Assembly (NCBI RefSeq): GCF_014805685.1
Contig: NC_060886.1
Span: forward strand, 15,755,108 to 15,819,107
DNA length: 64,000 nt
Source of the DNA: Silurus meridionalis
Taxonomy: Eukaryota > Chordata > Actinopteri > Siluriformes > Siluridae
Direction: 5' to 3'
Shown here: positions 13,815 through 25,725 of the stretch, in pieces
Position numbering within the stretch: the stretch's first letter is position 1
Layout of the letters: each line of letters begins with the position of its first letter
Made by a program: the position numbers and the translations under genes
Notes under the pieces: generated by a model
What the model was told of the DNA's origin: nothing
The model's database searches: none
Seen by the model: the letters and a program-made list of their open reading frames with translations, nothing else

Positions 13815-14888
13815 CTGAAGAGGGGGGTTGTGGATATGTAGCACATACATAAAATGCATTAGAAGAACTGTATGAGGTGAGGGGATGCACTTTAGAGTTT
13901 TTTTTTTTTATTACAAACTGTCTCACATTAAGAGTAGTTCATAACCTTTTTACACTTAATAAACCCCTATCCATAATTGTGTAACACTGACATTACTCTT
14001 GCTTGCATGTTTTTAGACAAATACCTTGAAAAAATATATTTTTACAGGTAGCCTTTCCCAGCATTCCCACTCTTAAATAGAGCATACTTTCTGCTTTTTT
14101 CCTCCCAATGAGTACACTCAACTATGTAACCCGTCTCTAATGCTGCAGGCGCCTGCGTGCGTCTTCAGTCTGACTAATGACAGGGAAAAAAAACATTTAC
14201 CTTGGGACTTGCAAACAGCCTGACAGAACTCTCAACATAATGCAGCCAAGTATTTGGGACATTAAAAAAAAAAAAAAACACAACAATGCAACAATATAAT
14301 ATATCTGACAATAGATAAAAAATCTCAGAATAGAATCTAGGTTTTAAAATGTTTAATTTTACATAAACTATCATCTAACTTGAGCATTTGAACAACGAAT
14401 GGGTTAAATATCCTTTCCTCTTTAATATTTTCTTTTATTCAAACATTCTCCAAAAGCAAACTGTTTCGATTTTTCCTTAATTATTCAAGCTAGAACCATC
14501 CATTTTCCATTGTAATCGACCCAAGGCACAGAACTATATTTCATACATTTCCTCCCATGCATTTTCTCTAAGAAACCTATTAATTTTGACAGTCATTGGA
14601 TTTTCATTTTTCTTTAAACATGCTTGAGTGATACTACTGACAGCCAAAATCACAGAACTGCATTTCACATTGACTGCAGACTGATTTTTTTTTTTTTGCC
14701 TATTCCTCCATTCTTTGTCCAGTGCAAAAAAATAGAAAGATCTTCCAACTACTGAACTTTTTGAGTTGGACTTTTATGTAAGCTAGTTGATATGACTTCA
14801 AAAGGTTTTAATTGTATTCTTTGCCAGTGATAATTCAATAGTGCTGATGCAGAGCATTGGTTTTGCTTTGATGCTCATCACTTTATTA

Positions 14889-15086
<198 letters not shown>

Positions 15087-16181
15087 TCATTATACATTTG
15101 CTGACCACTTTAACAGGGACACCAGTATATGTATATATTAGTGTGGGTGGTCAGGGCCAGCAAAGTCTTCTCTGCTGACCTAAACACTATCAGAAGCACT
15201 GACCTACATTTACAACATACATTCTAATATTTGTTCCATGAAATTGTATTAATTTATTCCCAACAGTCTTTTAATTTCGTAGCGTTTCTCTTGGCTGCAC
15301 TGCTTCCAGTACATGTATATAGATGTTAGAATTTTGGTCCAATCAGATTTCAGCCTCTATGTGCTGCCCAGGGCCAATCAGTAGTGCTGGCCCTTTTACT
15401 ATTGAGAATATTACCAATGGGTCTGTTTCTTTAACCAATCAGATTTCATATCCTCCTCACAGGGCAGCTAGCTGGCCCAGAATAGCGTCAGCATTTTTCC
15501 ATCCTCTGATTGGTTGGTCAGAGGGAAACTGTTACAGCCAAGTTCGACTGGCAAAACATGTCTGTAGCGCTCTGCACACATTAATACATCTGAGTTAGAC
15601 TTTTTTTATTCCTACGGAGGAAGAGAACTTGATTTTGGTCTCAGACATACATAAAAATAAATTTTCAAGAAAAGCTAGACTTCGTGAGGTTGGCCAACCC
15701 CGAAGCTAGCTAGCTTGTCTCAGCCCAGGAAAGGGTTTGTTCTCCACTTCCAGACCAGTGAATACAAGCAATACCACTTGCTTACAGCCTCTGAGGAGCG
15801 GTGCAAATTATAAGTCTGCATCTCTGGTGAGTAGTTTGGATTTTATTTACATTGTAATGTTTTTGTCATGTTATTAGACACATATTAATTCTGTACTGCT
15901 CCAAATGATGTTGGTGGCACAGTTGTGGTTGTAGTGTAGAGTTTTGGAGTTGTCTTAACTGGGTTTCTTGCTTTAGTAAAATGGTATTTACCCTCCATAT
16001 GTGAAATGCCTCTGTCTCTCTCTCTGTAATGCCATGCGTTGTTATTTTGCGTGTTTGTATTGTATTGATGGTTTCTATAATTGCGGTGTGGTGATAGTGG
16101 TGGTATTAAGTTCGGTAAGTCCTCACTGAAGGCCCAGGTAACAAATGCCACTGGTATGTATATGTGTGTGTGTGTTTGTGC

Positions 16182-16182
<1 letters not shown>

Positions 16183-16243
<61 letters not shown>
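16183..16243. repeat. (AT)n microsatellite
   Basis: An AT run of about 60 bp preceded by a short GT run. Confidence 0.95.
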
Positions 16244-16244
<1 letters not shown>

Positions 16245-16644
16245 CTAATCATAAGGCATGGTTACGGTTATCAGACTGCTTTGAGTATTTCAGAAACAAG
16301 TGAATGATTAAAAAAAAAATCTTGTGGATAACAATCTGGGAACAGATTAAGCACAGACTCTTAGATTATTTTTTTATTTTCATCTACACTCTTTCACATT
16401 AAGTTTTTGGTTACTTAGGTTTTATTTCTTCCCCCATTCTTATGTTTAATGTGAAAATGAACTAAATCTCTTAACTTGTTTTATGTACTGCACTGCACCT
16501 GATAATATCGTTGTTCTTTCTGGTCTGGTTATGACTGTAAAATTATCAGGAAGCAATTGTTTTTTCAAACGAAATACAACGTATGCCATGTAGATCTTGA
16601 TACAGAAAGATGAGTGAATGTTATAAAGTTTCATCTGTTTTATA

Positions 16645-16925
16645 CACTATACAGACAAAAGTATTGGGACAGCTGACTTTTCCAACCATATTTGGTAAAT
16701 TGGGGGCACACAATTGCATAGGATGTTTCTGGATGATGTAGCATTAAATTCTCCCTTCAAGAGAACTAGGAGACCCAAACTGGGGGGCTGAAAGAGCACA
16801 AATCTGGATAAAATCTAGTGGAACATCTTCAAGGCTATTGTAATAGCAAATAGGGCCTGATATTTAAAATAGGATCAATTTGATGCACAGGTGTCCAAAA
16901 ACCTTTGCCCATAAAGTGTCTATTT
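16645..16925. repeat. Fish MITE copy with both ends
   Basis: It begins TACACTATACAGACAAAAGT and ends with ACCTTTGCCCATAAAGTGT. The ends are imperfect inverted repeats. Middle signatures: GCATTAAATTCTCCCTTCA and GGAGACCCAAAC. It lies in CASK intron 6. Confidence 0.65.
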
Positions 16926-17239
16926 GATGTGGAGAGTCATTCAAAGCAAACCAATACACAATTAGACTACCGGTACCGTTTTCCTCAATTTCAGTTCCTG
17001 TTTTTGAGAAAATGCAAACAGATGTCTTGTGATGGAACAGAAACCCCTGCGCGGTTATCTATAAGATACTGGAGCATCTAATGTGTTCCTATCACTATTG
17101 TTACACATGATAAGCTAAAGGAAAATCAGTTTACATTAGGGTGTCACACATGCAGCTCAATAGGAAGATTTAGGTTTCCTTTTTTTTTATTTCCTTTCGT
17201 TCAATCTTGCAACTATAAATTAACTTGCACCCGCTGCTA

Positions 17240-17455
<216 letters not shown>

Positions 17456-17747
17456 CTATTAGACCTCTAGTTTTGCACAGTAACATCCAACCTCCAATTC
17501 TGTGAGAAGTATTGGCTTCTTTCAAAAGCAAAATCAGCTTATATTGCTTTTTATTAGAAGTCCTCCTGAAAAACTATTATTATTCAAGATTCAAATGAGA
17601 CATATTAAGCCTAATGTGTTTAAAGTTTTGTAATACTTGGGTATAGAACAGTCAGAAAACCAAAATGACTGTAGTGTCAACTTGTCTGTTTTCTGCTGTG
17701 GTTTAAAAAAAACTGTGGTTGCGGCTTCCCCTTTCAAGCCTTTTATA

Positions 17748-17771
17748 AAAAAAAAAAAAAAAAAAAAAAAA
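17748..17771. repeat. Poly-A run
   Basis: About 23 A in CASK intron 5. Similar A/T runs lie at 18028-18048, 21747-21771, 22533-22556, 32791-32816, 51958-51977 and 61023-61040. None has a clear retroposed body upstream. Confidence 0.85.
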
Positions 17772-18210
17772 TAAAGCAGCCCCCTGCACTTCATTACATA
17801 CAAGAGCTGCTCTGTATGGCTTTAACCAGCGACTCTGAAGGAAAGACTAAATAACTTAAGAGTAAATGCTAACTGTACTGAGGTAAAGAAAAAGGCACGA
17901 TTCGGATGTTTTCCTGAAAGAAACCGTAAGTAAAATCATGAACTAATTTAGTTTTGGACAGAAAGATGTTCTTAATGTTTTTTGACCTACTTGTGTTTGT
18001 ATCTGGATGATCAATTTATGGAAAAGAAAAAAAAAAAAAAAAAAAAAAGAATGGTTTCAAATGATTTGTGTGTTTGCTGGTGTTGATCTCAAGTGCATGC
18101 CCTTTTTGCTCTGCAGTTAAAGCTGAGTGAATCTTCTCATTAATACCAAAACAAAAACTTTTGAACTTAATGCTGAGAGAAACATGACAAAACGCTAAAA
18201 TGTATTATTT

Positions 18211-18228
18211 CTTTCTTTTTTTTAATAG
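18211..18228 (+). promoter_or_regulatory. Splice acceptor before the gpr34 coding exon
   Basis: A T-rich tract followed by aatag ends 18 nt before the gpr34 ATG. It implies an upstream noncoding exon, as is usual for single-coding-exon receptors of this group. Confidence 0.6.
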
Positions 18229-18246
18229 GCAGAGCACATTTTTATA

Positions 18247-19332
18247 ATGGCAGACCCCATTTTCCACAACGCCTCAACTCTATTCAACACTGTGGCAGAA
18301 ATACAAAATCCAAACCAATCAACTACAAAGTGTGGCAATCTCACTTTGAACGACGGCACACTTCGCCTCCCGTTAGCGGTCTTCTACTCGATCTTCTTTG
18401 TGCTTGGCTTAGCTGGCAACCTGCTAGCTTTATTGGTGTTCCTGCGACTACACTCCAGGAAGAATTCAGTGCGCATTTTTCTAATTAACCTGGCTTTCGC
18501 GGATTTGCTTCTCATGATCTGCCTGCCTTTCCGTGTGAGCTACCATGCCAATCATGACAGCTGGAACTTGGATCCTGTGCTCTGCAGGGTAGTGGGCAAT
18601 CTTTTCTACATGAACATGTACGTAAGCATTACTCTGCTAGGGCTTATTAGCATAGATCGCTATGTGAAACTGCAGGGGGTCCCGAGCAGGCAGAGGTTCC
18701 TCAGCAGCAAGCAGAGCGCTCTCACATGTGGCCTCCTCTGGATAATATCTATTCTCTGCATAACACCACTGATTGCCTTAGGAGGAGATCAAAAACCAGC
18801 CAACTTGTGTTTCCAGTACAAACACCTTCACAATGCCAAATGGAAGGCCTACATAAACACTGCTGTTGTGGTCCTTTTCTGGGTGGTCTATGGAATTCTG
18901 GTAACCTCGTATTGGAAGATAGGAGCATGGCTACTTAAAGACTCGAAAAACAAGCCGGATTTTCCGAATGCTGCGAAGTACAGCAGAACAGCTCGGAAGT
19001 CCTTCTTTGTCCTCTTTCTGTTCACTGTGTGCTTTGTACCCTATCACTTGGTGAGGATTTTCTACATCTACACGCAGATCACTGAGGTTTCGTGTCGGTG
19101 GGTTCAGGTAGTTGACAAGATCAATGAATTATCTCTGCTGCTTTCTGCATTTAACAGCTGCCTGGATCCAGTCATGTACTTTGTTCTGTGTGGCTCAGTC
19201 CGCAGGGTAGTACTGCAAGCTTTGAACAAACACCTCTGTGTGAAAACATCTGCTGGCTCCACCAGCTCCAGCTATGATAAAGGAAGAAATCAAAGGGAGC
19301 AGCCTACCCACAGTGACACCAGCATGATGTAA
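18247..19332 (+). CDS. gpr34: GPR34, lysophosphatidylserine-type P2Y-like receptor
   Basis: This intact 361-residue class A receptor lies antisense inside CASK intron 5. GPR34 is a Gi-coupled receptor of the P2Y12-like group, reported to respond to lysophosphatidylserine and enriched in microglia and mast cells. The sequence shows N-glycosylation sites at N8, N23 and N31, Asn58 of the TM1 GN motif, Asp86 in TM2, the Cys113/Cys188 disulphide pair, an intact DRY at 137-139, FVPYH in TM6 (263-267), DPVMY in TM7 (307-311) and a Ser/Thr-rich tail. The coding region is one exon. A good acceptor (polypyrimidine run then aatag, ending at 18228) lies 18 nt before the ATG, so a noncoding 5' exon is likely upstream. 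Fish may have several GPR34 paralogues; which one this is remains open. Confidence 0.93.
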   Translation: MADPIFHNASTLFNTVAEIQNPNQSTTKCGNLTLNDGTLRLPLAVFYSIFFVLGLAGNLLALLVFLRLHSRKNSVRIFLINLAFADLLLMICLPFRVSYHANHDSWNLDPVLCRVVGNLFYMNMYVSITLLGLISIDRYVKLQGVPSRQRFLSSKQSALTCGLLWIISILCITPLIALGGDQKPANLCFQYKHLHNAKWKAYINTAVVVLFWVVYGILVTSYWKIGAWLLKDSKNKPDFPNAAKYSRTARKSFFVLFLFTVCFVPYHLVRIFYIYTQITEVSCRWVQVVDKINELSLLLSAFNSCLDPVMYFVLCGSVRRVVLQALNKHLCVKTSAGSTSSSYDKGRNQREQPTHSDTSMM

Positions 19333-19362
19333 AGAAAAACTGTAATTTAGATCATCCATCCA

Positions 19363-19368
19363 AATAAA
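19363..19368 (+). terminator. AATAAA polyadenylation signal after gpr34
   Basis: A canonical AATAAA lies 31 nt past the gpr34 stop codon. If used, the 3' UTR would be very short. Confidence 0.45.
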
Positions 19369-20021
19369 TAATATACCCGGACAGTAACTACTTCGCTCTG
19401 GTTTCCTTATTAACCATGTAGCTATGAAATATTATTATTATCCTTAATGAGCATTATCATTCCAAAGTAGAAAGAGTACACTCACAAGAAAGAGACTCCA
19501 GAACAATAAATTAGAAAAGCCAACTAACATTAAAATCTAAATTAGAACAGCCAACTAATATTACTATCTTGTTTTGAAACCCTGGATCAAAAGAATTTGT
19601 TTTTTTTTCAGAACTACATGAACAGGAAGTATTCGATTTCATGTAAATGTAAAAAAACAACATTATTTATGCTGATGGCTGCATGCTCAATGTTACACAA
19701 TTGTAGGTATCTTCCCCTACTACAAAACCCAATGAGCAAACACAGCGGCTGAAAACAGAAAATTAGTAAGGGCTGTAATCACAGCACCATCTATTGACAG
19801 AATAATGCAATTGCAGAGGAAAAAAACACTGCCTAGCCTTACAAAGAGGAAAAAAAAAAAGATCGTGGTCAGATCCAAAATGCAACGTCAACTACTCAGA
19901 GGATGTGGTTAGAAAAGCATCAGACTTGTTCCCCCTAATTTCCGCACACGATAAGTCCATGTTTTGCATGCTGACTGCGCATCAGATTTCAAGAGGAAAC
20001 TATCAAGAAAGCAAAGCCAGA

Positions 20022-20080
20022 ATGGTAGAACTTAATGTTACAAACTGCACTAGAATCAACGGGACAACCTGTGATGAAAG
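20022..20080 (+). CDS. Orphan P2Y-like receptor, proposed coding exon 1
   Basis: ATG opens MVELNVTNCTRINGTTCDE followed by two bases of a Ser codon and a donor, AAAG then gtatac. The peptide is rich in N-x-T/S sites (N5, N8, N14) and Cys, as expected of a short extracellular GPCR N-terminus. Its phase (two bases) fits exactly the one base offered by the acceptor at 20668. The main receptor body has no usable in-frame ATG before TM1, so an upstream coding exon is needed. This pairing is my inference from frame, splice signals and composition. Confidence 0.7.
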
Positions 20081-20668
20081 GTATACTATTGATTGCTCCT
20101 GTTTACTGTCTAGAATTAGAAGGCAAAGCTACTAAAGAAATCTTTAAAGGCAATGCTTTAATGTTCTTTATGTAATAATGATGGGTCTTGAAACCAACAT
20201 AGGAATTTTTATATGACGTTTTAGAACTAATATAGACAATAATTGAGCCACTGAAATGCCCCTTTTTTTTTTTTTTTTACATTTTTTTATTATTATTATT
20301 TTCACGGCCCAAAATCTATTGTGGTTTCTTGCAGTCAAGAATAAGCAGAGTTTGAAACAAGATTTATTTTGCGGTCACAAACTACATACTCTGTGGCAAC
20401 TTAGATTTTGAAAAAAATTTAGAAAATGAAGGCCACAGGAACCTTAACTGATATTACTGCACTTTAATCGTGAAATGACGTATGAAGAGACATCGGCATG
20501 GGCATTGCATTCTTGTTTCAGCATTCATCACAAGCATTTGTGCAATCCATAGTGTATCTACAGTATGAACCTAACATAACCTAGAAATTTAAGACAGAAA
20601 ATTCACCACTTTTAAAATGTCATCCTTCCCCATCCACCCCTACCCCCTTTCTCTCTGTGCTACAAAAG

Positions 20669-21653
20669 TTGTTTCCTAAAGCCTGTAGGTTACCACTCCA
20701 CTGTTCTACCTTGGCTTTATCTCCTTCTGACTATCCTGGGAATCCTGACCAACGGATTGGCCACACTGGACCTCTGGAGGACTGAGAAGACACCCACAGT
20801 CATCTTCACTTTAAACATAATGGTCTCGGATCTGATGCTGTGCTGCAGCTTCCCCTTTAGAATGGCTTACTATATACGTGGTTCCCAATGGAAAGCTGAC
20901 ACTGCCGTCTGTTCGATAACCGAGTTTCTTATGGTCTCATGTTTCTACATCAACCTCTACTGCAATGTAAGTTTCTTGCTATGGACCAGCATCAACCGTT
21001 GTGTTACAGTAGTACGACTACGTTGCAGACTGTTCCTAGTTTTTAAGCACCCTCGTCTCTGTTGGCTCCTCTGCCTTAGCACCTGGATAGGGGGAAGTTC
21101 TTTGGTCATTGGCTCTATGAGATATAAGGCAGCCATTAAATCCACAGGACAAAAAGTGGAATCCTGTTTCGATCAGGTGATAAATAAAAATCCTTCTGAA
21201 TTAAACAGAGTGCACTGCCTCGCTGTGGGAGTCTTCTTTTTCATGCTGGGCCTGATGCTGCTCAGTTACGGGCTGCTGATCCTCCATTTGCACAAAGTAA
21301 ACCAAATGAGTCTGGTGAGTACCGCATCTGCGAGTGGCCTGAGAGTTCGGAGGAAAATTATTGCCTCTGTAGTTTCTTTTTTGATCTGTTTCCTCCCCTA
21401 TCATGTGCAGAGAATAAAGATGATAGCACACGGAGATAAAGATTGTACAACGAAGACTGTACAACAAAGATCTTCCGATTTTTGTTTGAAGACTCTGCTG
21501 ATACTTGTGGCAGCACTCAGCTGTTGTCTGCATCCAGTGCTATACCTGGTGCTGCAAATGCCCTGCTGCCGAGCCAAACGCAACACCAGAAACCGTCCTA
21601 AACCAGAAAACTACATGTGTGCACCACAGATACAGACCATTAACTCGACATAA
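20669..21653 (+). CDS. Orphan class A GPCR (P2Y-like), exon 2, seven-helix body
   Basis: Joined to the proposed exon 1, this gives a 347-residue receptor. The acceptor is a C/T-rich tract ending tacaaaag at 20668. Seven hydrophobic helices can be followed. Seen: Asn48 in TM1 (TNGLA), Asp74 in TM2 (VSDL), Cys101 before TM3 and Cys186 in loop 2, LPYH at 262-265 in TM6. Odd: the DRY at the end of TM3 is NRC (129-131), and TM7 has HPVLY (308-312) instead of N/DPxxY. The region is fully open, so it is probably a functional but strongly diverged receptor. Family placement with the P2Y/GPR34 group rests on the RxxxCFLPYHxxRI-like TM6 and the location between gpr34 and gpr82. I do not recognise a gene name. 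Confidence 0.82.
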
Positions 21654-21740
21654 CAAGGAGTCATGGAATCATGAGCGTCCTTAGATGTTCATCTGCTCAA
21701 CATGGTTGGAGACAGTGCTTATTTCTTGCCCACGCTCATT

Positions 21741-21774
<34 letters not shown>

Positions 21775-22939
21775 TAACCTGTTGTCAGAGAGCAGCAGTT
21801 TCTAAAAAACTTAAACCAGCCTAAATTCCAACCATGATCAAAGTCATGGAAACTGAAACTCCTGCTCTGTATCTGCAAGACATTCTGCACCCTGCTGCTG
21901 CCTCATGATTACCTTATGATCTTTTTATGAAACCACAAGGTTATAGTTGCTCTTTCCTCCTTTGTGGCTGTACAACATGAGTAAAAAAAAAAAATTATAA
22001 TGTTGTGCTGCATGCAGTCTGATGACTTGACCAGAAGAGGATGTACCAATGGTTTTTTTTTTTGCACCTGTGGATATACTGAACCCTGGTTTTAAGGGAA
22101 TATCATTGACCAGGATTACACATTTGAACAGAACTTAAATGAACTACTGTATATTACCGTTGGTATATTACTGTATATTAAATTTAAGGTTAAAGATACA
22201 AAAAGATCTGCAGTTTAGGTACCACCTTAGCAATAAGGAATGTTCATTTTTAGTCCCTTTTTCCCAACAAAAAAAACAATTATATGGCACCAAACAAGAG
22301 GGAGGATACACTATTTATTGTATAGTTTATATATATACACACACACACACACACATATATATAGAATGTGAATGGATTTCAGACTTATAATTAATTTATT
22401 CTTAAAGTGAAAGAGATTGACTTATTGAAGACTAGACTATATTTGGTGTGACATGAAAAAAACCCCACAGACAAAAAGATTAAAAAATAAAGATCACATT
22501 AAAAATAAATAATTGCTTTGATTGAAAATTATTAAAAAAAAAAAAAAAAAAAAAAAGTTCCTTGACATGATTGTGTGGCTACATTTTGAAACTGACTTTC
22601 TTGTTGTTTTTAAACATATTTTTATTACTTTACATAAACATTTCAAAACTTATCTGTACAGGTTGCCTTTACTCTGTTTGAATAAACATGTGAGGGCATT
22701 GGTGCACCATGGACATCGAGTATTTGATTACAAAGAGAATTCATTGGGCTTGTGTCCGTTTCATTATGGCATGTCCTCAGCACTCATTATGGCATGTCCT
22801 CAGCACTCTGCGCTCACAATGTGTTCATGTTCAGACTGCATTTACCACTCTTTATTCAACATGATCCAATACTGAGTATTAATATCTATATACTCTTAGA
22901 ACAGCCTTAATACTTAATGGGATGGATTGCAAAAAGAAA

Positions 22940-25725
22940 TATAGCTGCAAGCAGCGATGGCGGGCCCTCGCACATTTGTGTATCGCTATACGGTGCCCCC
23001 CAGAAAACAATGCACGGTGTGCAAGTGCATCAAGTGGGTAAATATCAGTGGACTATTTTATGTTGTTACTGACCCATTTGGGGACTGTAAGTAAAAGAAA
23101 CCCCACATTTTAGACAAACGGGGGCGCTAGTGGGCCACTTAAGAGACACACCCTTGTCCGACAATTTTTGGACACACTTAACAGCCGACAAATGTGATGT
23201 ATGTGTCAAATTTCAAGTTAATTTAAGCACGCCAAAAGCCTTAAATATGCCTGAAATAAAATGTAAGTTTGACGCGTTGCCATGAGAACAGCGTTCGAGA
23301 TATCAAAAATCACTTTGCAAATTATCATCTACAATGTCTTGCCATCGCATGAATATCCTAGGAGGAGTATTTAAAAGTTCACCACATGCAACTGTCAAAA
23401 AATCCACCTTTTGTGACTGACACACTTCCTGGCGCCTGTTGGTGGCGCTATGTCCAAGATTCACAATAGGCACATCGATGCGATCGGAATCCTTGGCCGA
23501 ACATACACACTGCGTGTCATCCGAATAAGACATTTTTTGCTTTAGATATTAGACACTTCCTGTTTCTCTGAATTCGCCATAAATTTGTCGCCTCGCCATG
23601 GCAGCACCGTTCAAAATATAAAAAAATCCCTTCACAATTTAGCAAGTGCAATGTCTCGGCATCATGTTCACCATGTTTGATGTCAATCGCATGAATTCCC
23701 TAGGAGAAGTATTTAAAAGGTCACCACATGCACTTTTGAAACCATCCAAAATGGCCGACTTCCTGTTGGGCGGAGCTAATAGGTTTGATTGTGAAAGTTG
23801 TTCGGGTCGATGAGATCTATATGCATACCAACTCTCGTTCATGTGCGTACATGTTTGCCTGATCTGTGCACCAATATTTGTTTTTACATTACAGGGGGCG
23901 CTACAGAGCCCTATTGCCACGCCTATGTTCCAGCCTTTGACCGGTCCTAATGGCAGACGACTTTGACGTCTGTGCCAAATCTCCGGTGTTTTCGAGCATG
24001 TTAAGGCACACAAAGTGCATGCCAAATGATTAAATATGCCTGAAATAAAAGTAAAGTTTGAGGCGTTGCCATGGGAACGGTGTTCAAGATATCAAAATCC
24101 TTCGCAATTTATCATCTACAATGTCTCGGCATCATGTTGACCACGTTTGGTGTCAATCGCATAAATATCCTGGAAGGAGTATTTAAAAGTTCACCACATG
24201 CAACTGTCAAAAAATCCACCTTTTGTGACTGACACACTTCCTGGCGCCTGTTGGTGGCGCTATGTCCGAGATTCACAATAGGCACATCGATGCGATCGGA
24301 ATCCTTGGCCGAACATACACACCGCTTGTCGTCCGAATAACACATTTTTTGCTTTAGATATTAAACACTTCCTGTTCTCCGACCGCCATAAATTTGTCGC
24401 CGCCATGGCAGCACCGTTCAAAATATAAAAATCCTTCACAATTTAGCAAGTGCAATGTCTCGCATCATGTTCACCATGTTTGATGTCAATCGCATGAATT
24501 CTAGGAGAAGTATTTAAAAGTTCACCACATGCACTTATGAAACCATCCAAAATGGCCGACTTCCTGTTGGGCGGAGCTAATAGGTTTGATTGTGAAAGTT
24601 GTTCGGGTCGATGAGATCTATATGCCTACCAACTCTCGTTCATGTGCGTACATGTTTGCCTGATCTGTGCACCAATATTTGTTTTACATTACAGGGGCGC
24701 TACAGAGCCCTATTGCCACGCCTATGTTCCAGCCTTTGACCGGTCCTAATGGCAGACGACTTTGACGTCTGTGCCAAATCTCCGGTGTTTTCGAGCATGT
24801 TAAGGCACACAAAGTGCATGCCAAATGATTAAATATGCCTGAAATAAAAGTAAAGTTTGAGGCGTTGCCATGGGAACGGTGTTCAAGATATCAAAATCCT
24901 TCGCAATTTATCATCTACAATGTCTCGGCATCATGTTGACCACGTTTGGTGTCAATCGCATAAATATCCTGGAAGGAGTATTTAAAAGTTCACCACATGC
25001 AACTGTCAAAAATCCACCTTTGTGACTGACACACTTCCTGGCGCCTGTTGGTGGCGCTATGTCCGAGATTCACAATAGGCACATCGATGCGATCGAATCC
25101 TTGGCCGAACATACACACCGCTTGTCGTCCGAATAACACATTTTTGCTTTAGATATTAAACACTTCCTGTTCTCCGACCGCCATAAATTTGTCGCCGCCA
25201 TGGCAGCACCGTTCGAGATATCAAAATCCTTCGCAATTTAGCAAGTCCAATGTCTCGCATCATGTTCGCCACGTTGGATGTCAATCGCATGAATTCCCTA
25301 GGAGGAGTATTTAAAAGTTCACCGCATGCACTTATAAAACAAACCAAAATGGCTGACTTCCTGTTGGGCGAGCTCATAGTTTAGAGGCGAAAGTTGTTCG
25401 CTCGATGAGGTCTATATGCGTACCAACTCTCGTACATGTGCGTACATAATTGCCGGATCTGTGCACGAATGTTTGTTTTTGAATTACAGGGGGCGCTACA
25501 GAGCCCCCCTGCCACGCCTGTATACCAGCCTTTCTAAGGCCCTAGTGACAAAGGACTCTGACGTGTGTGCCAAATTTCAAGAGTTTTCGAGTATGTTAAG
25601 GGACCTCTAATGACCAATGTGTAAAAAAAAAAAAAAAAAATAATAATAAATTCTAAGGAAACCAATAGGGCTTCGCACCTCTGGTGCAGGCCATTCTGGC
25701 CTGCTCCTCGGTGCTCGGGCCCTAA
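22940..25725. mobile_element. Large unclassified fish repeat, copy 1
   Basis: This 2.8-kb element starts ATATAGCTGCAAGCAGCG with GGGCCC close by, and ends GGTGCTCGGGCCCTAA. Inside are about three units of ~0.8 kb. Each unit carries GGGCGGAGCTAATAGG, ACAGGGGGCGCTACAGAG, TTGGTGGCGCTATGTCC and TCAATCGCAT blocks. The short frames found in it repeat one another and end anywhere, so I do not consider them genes. A second copy follows directly. A Kolobok- or Helitron-like origin is possible but unproven. Confidence 0.75.

Noticed and set aside
20757..20759. TTG as the start of the orphan receptor
   Set aside because: The frame stays open upstream through TM1, and an upstream exon in correct phase supplies a proper Met.
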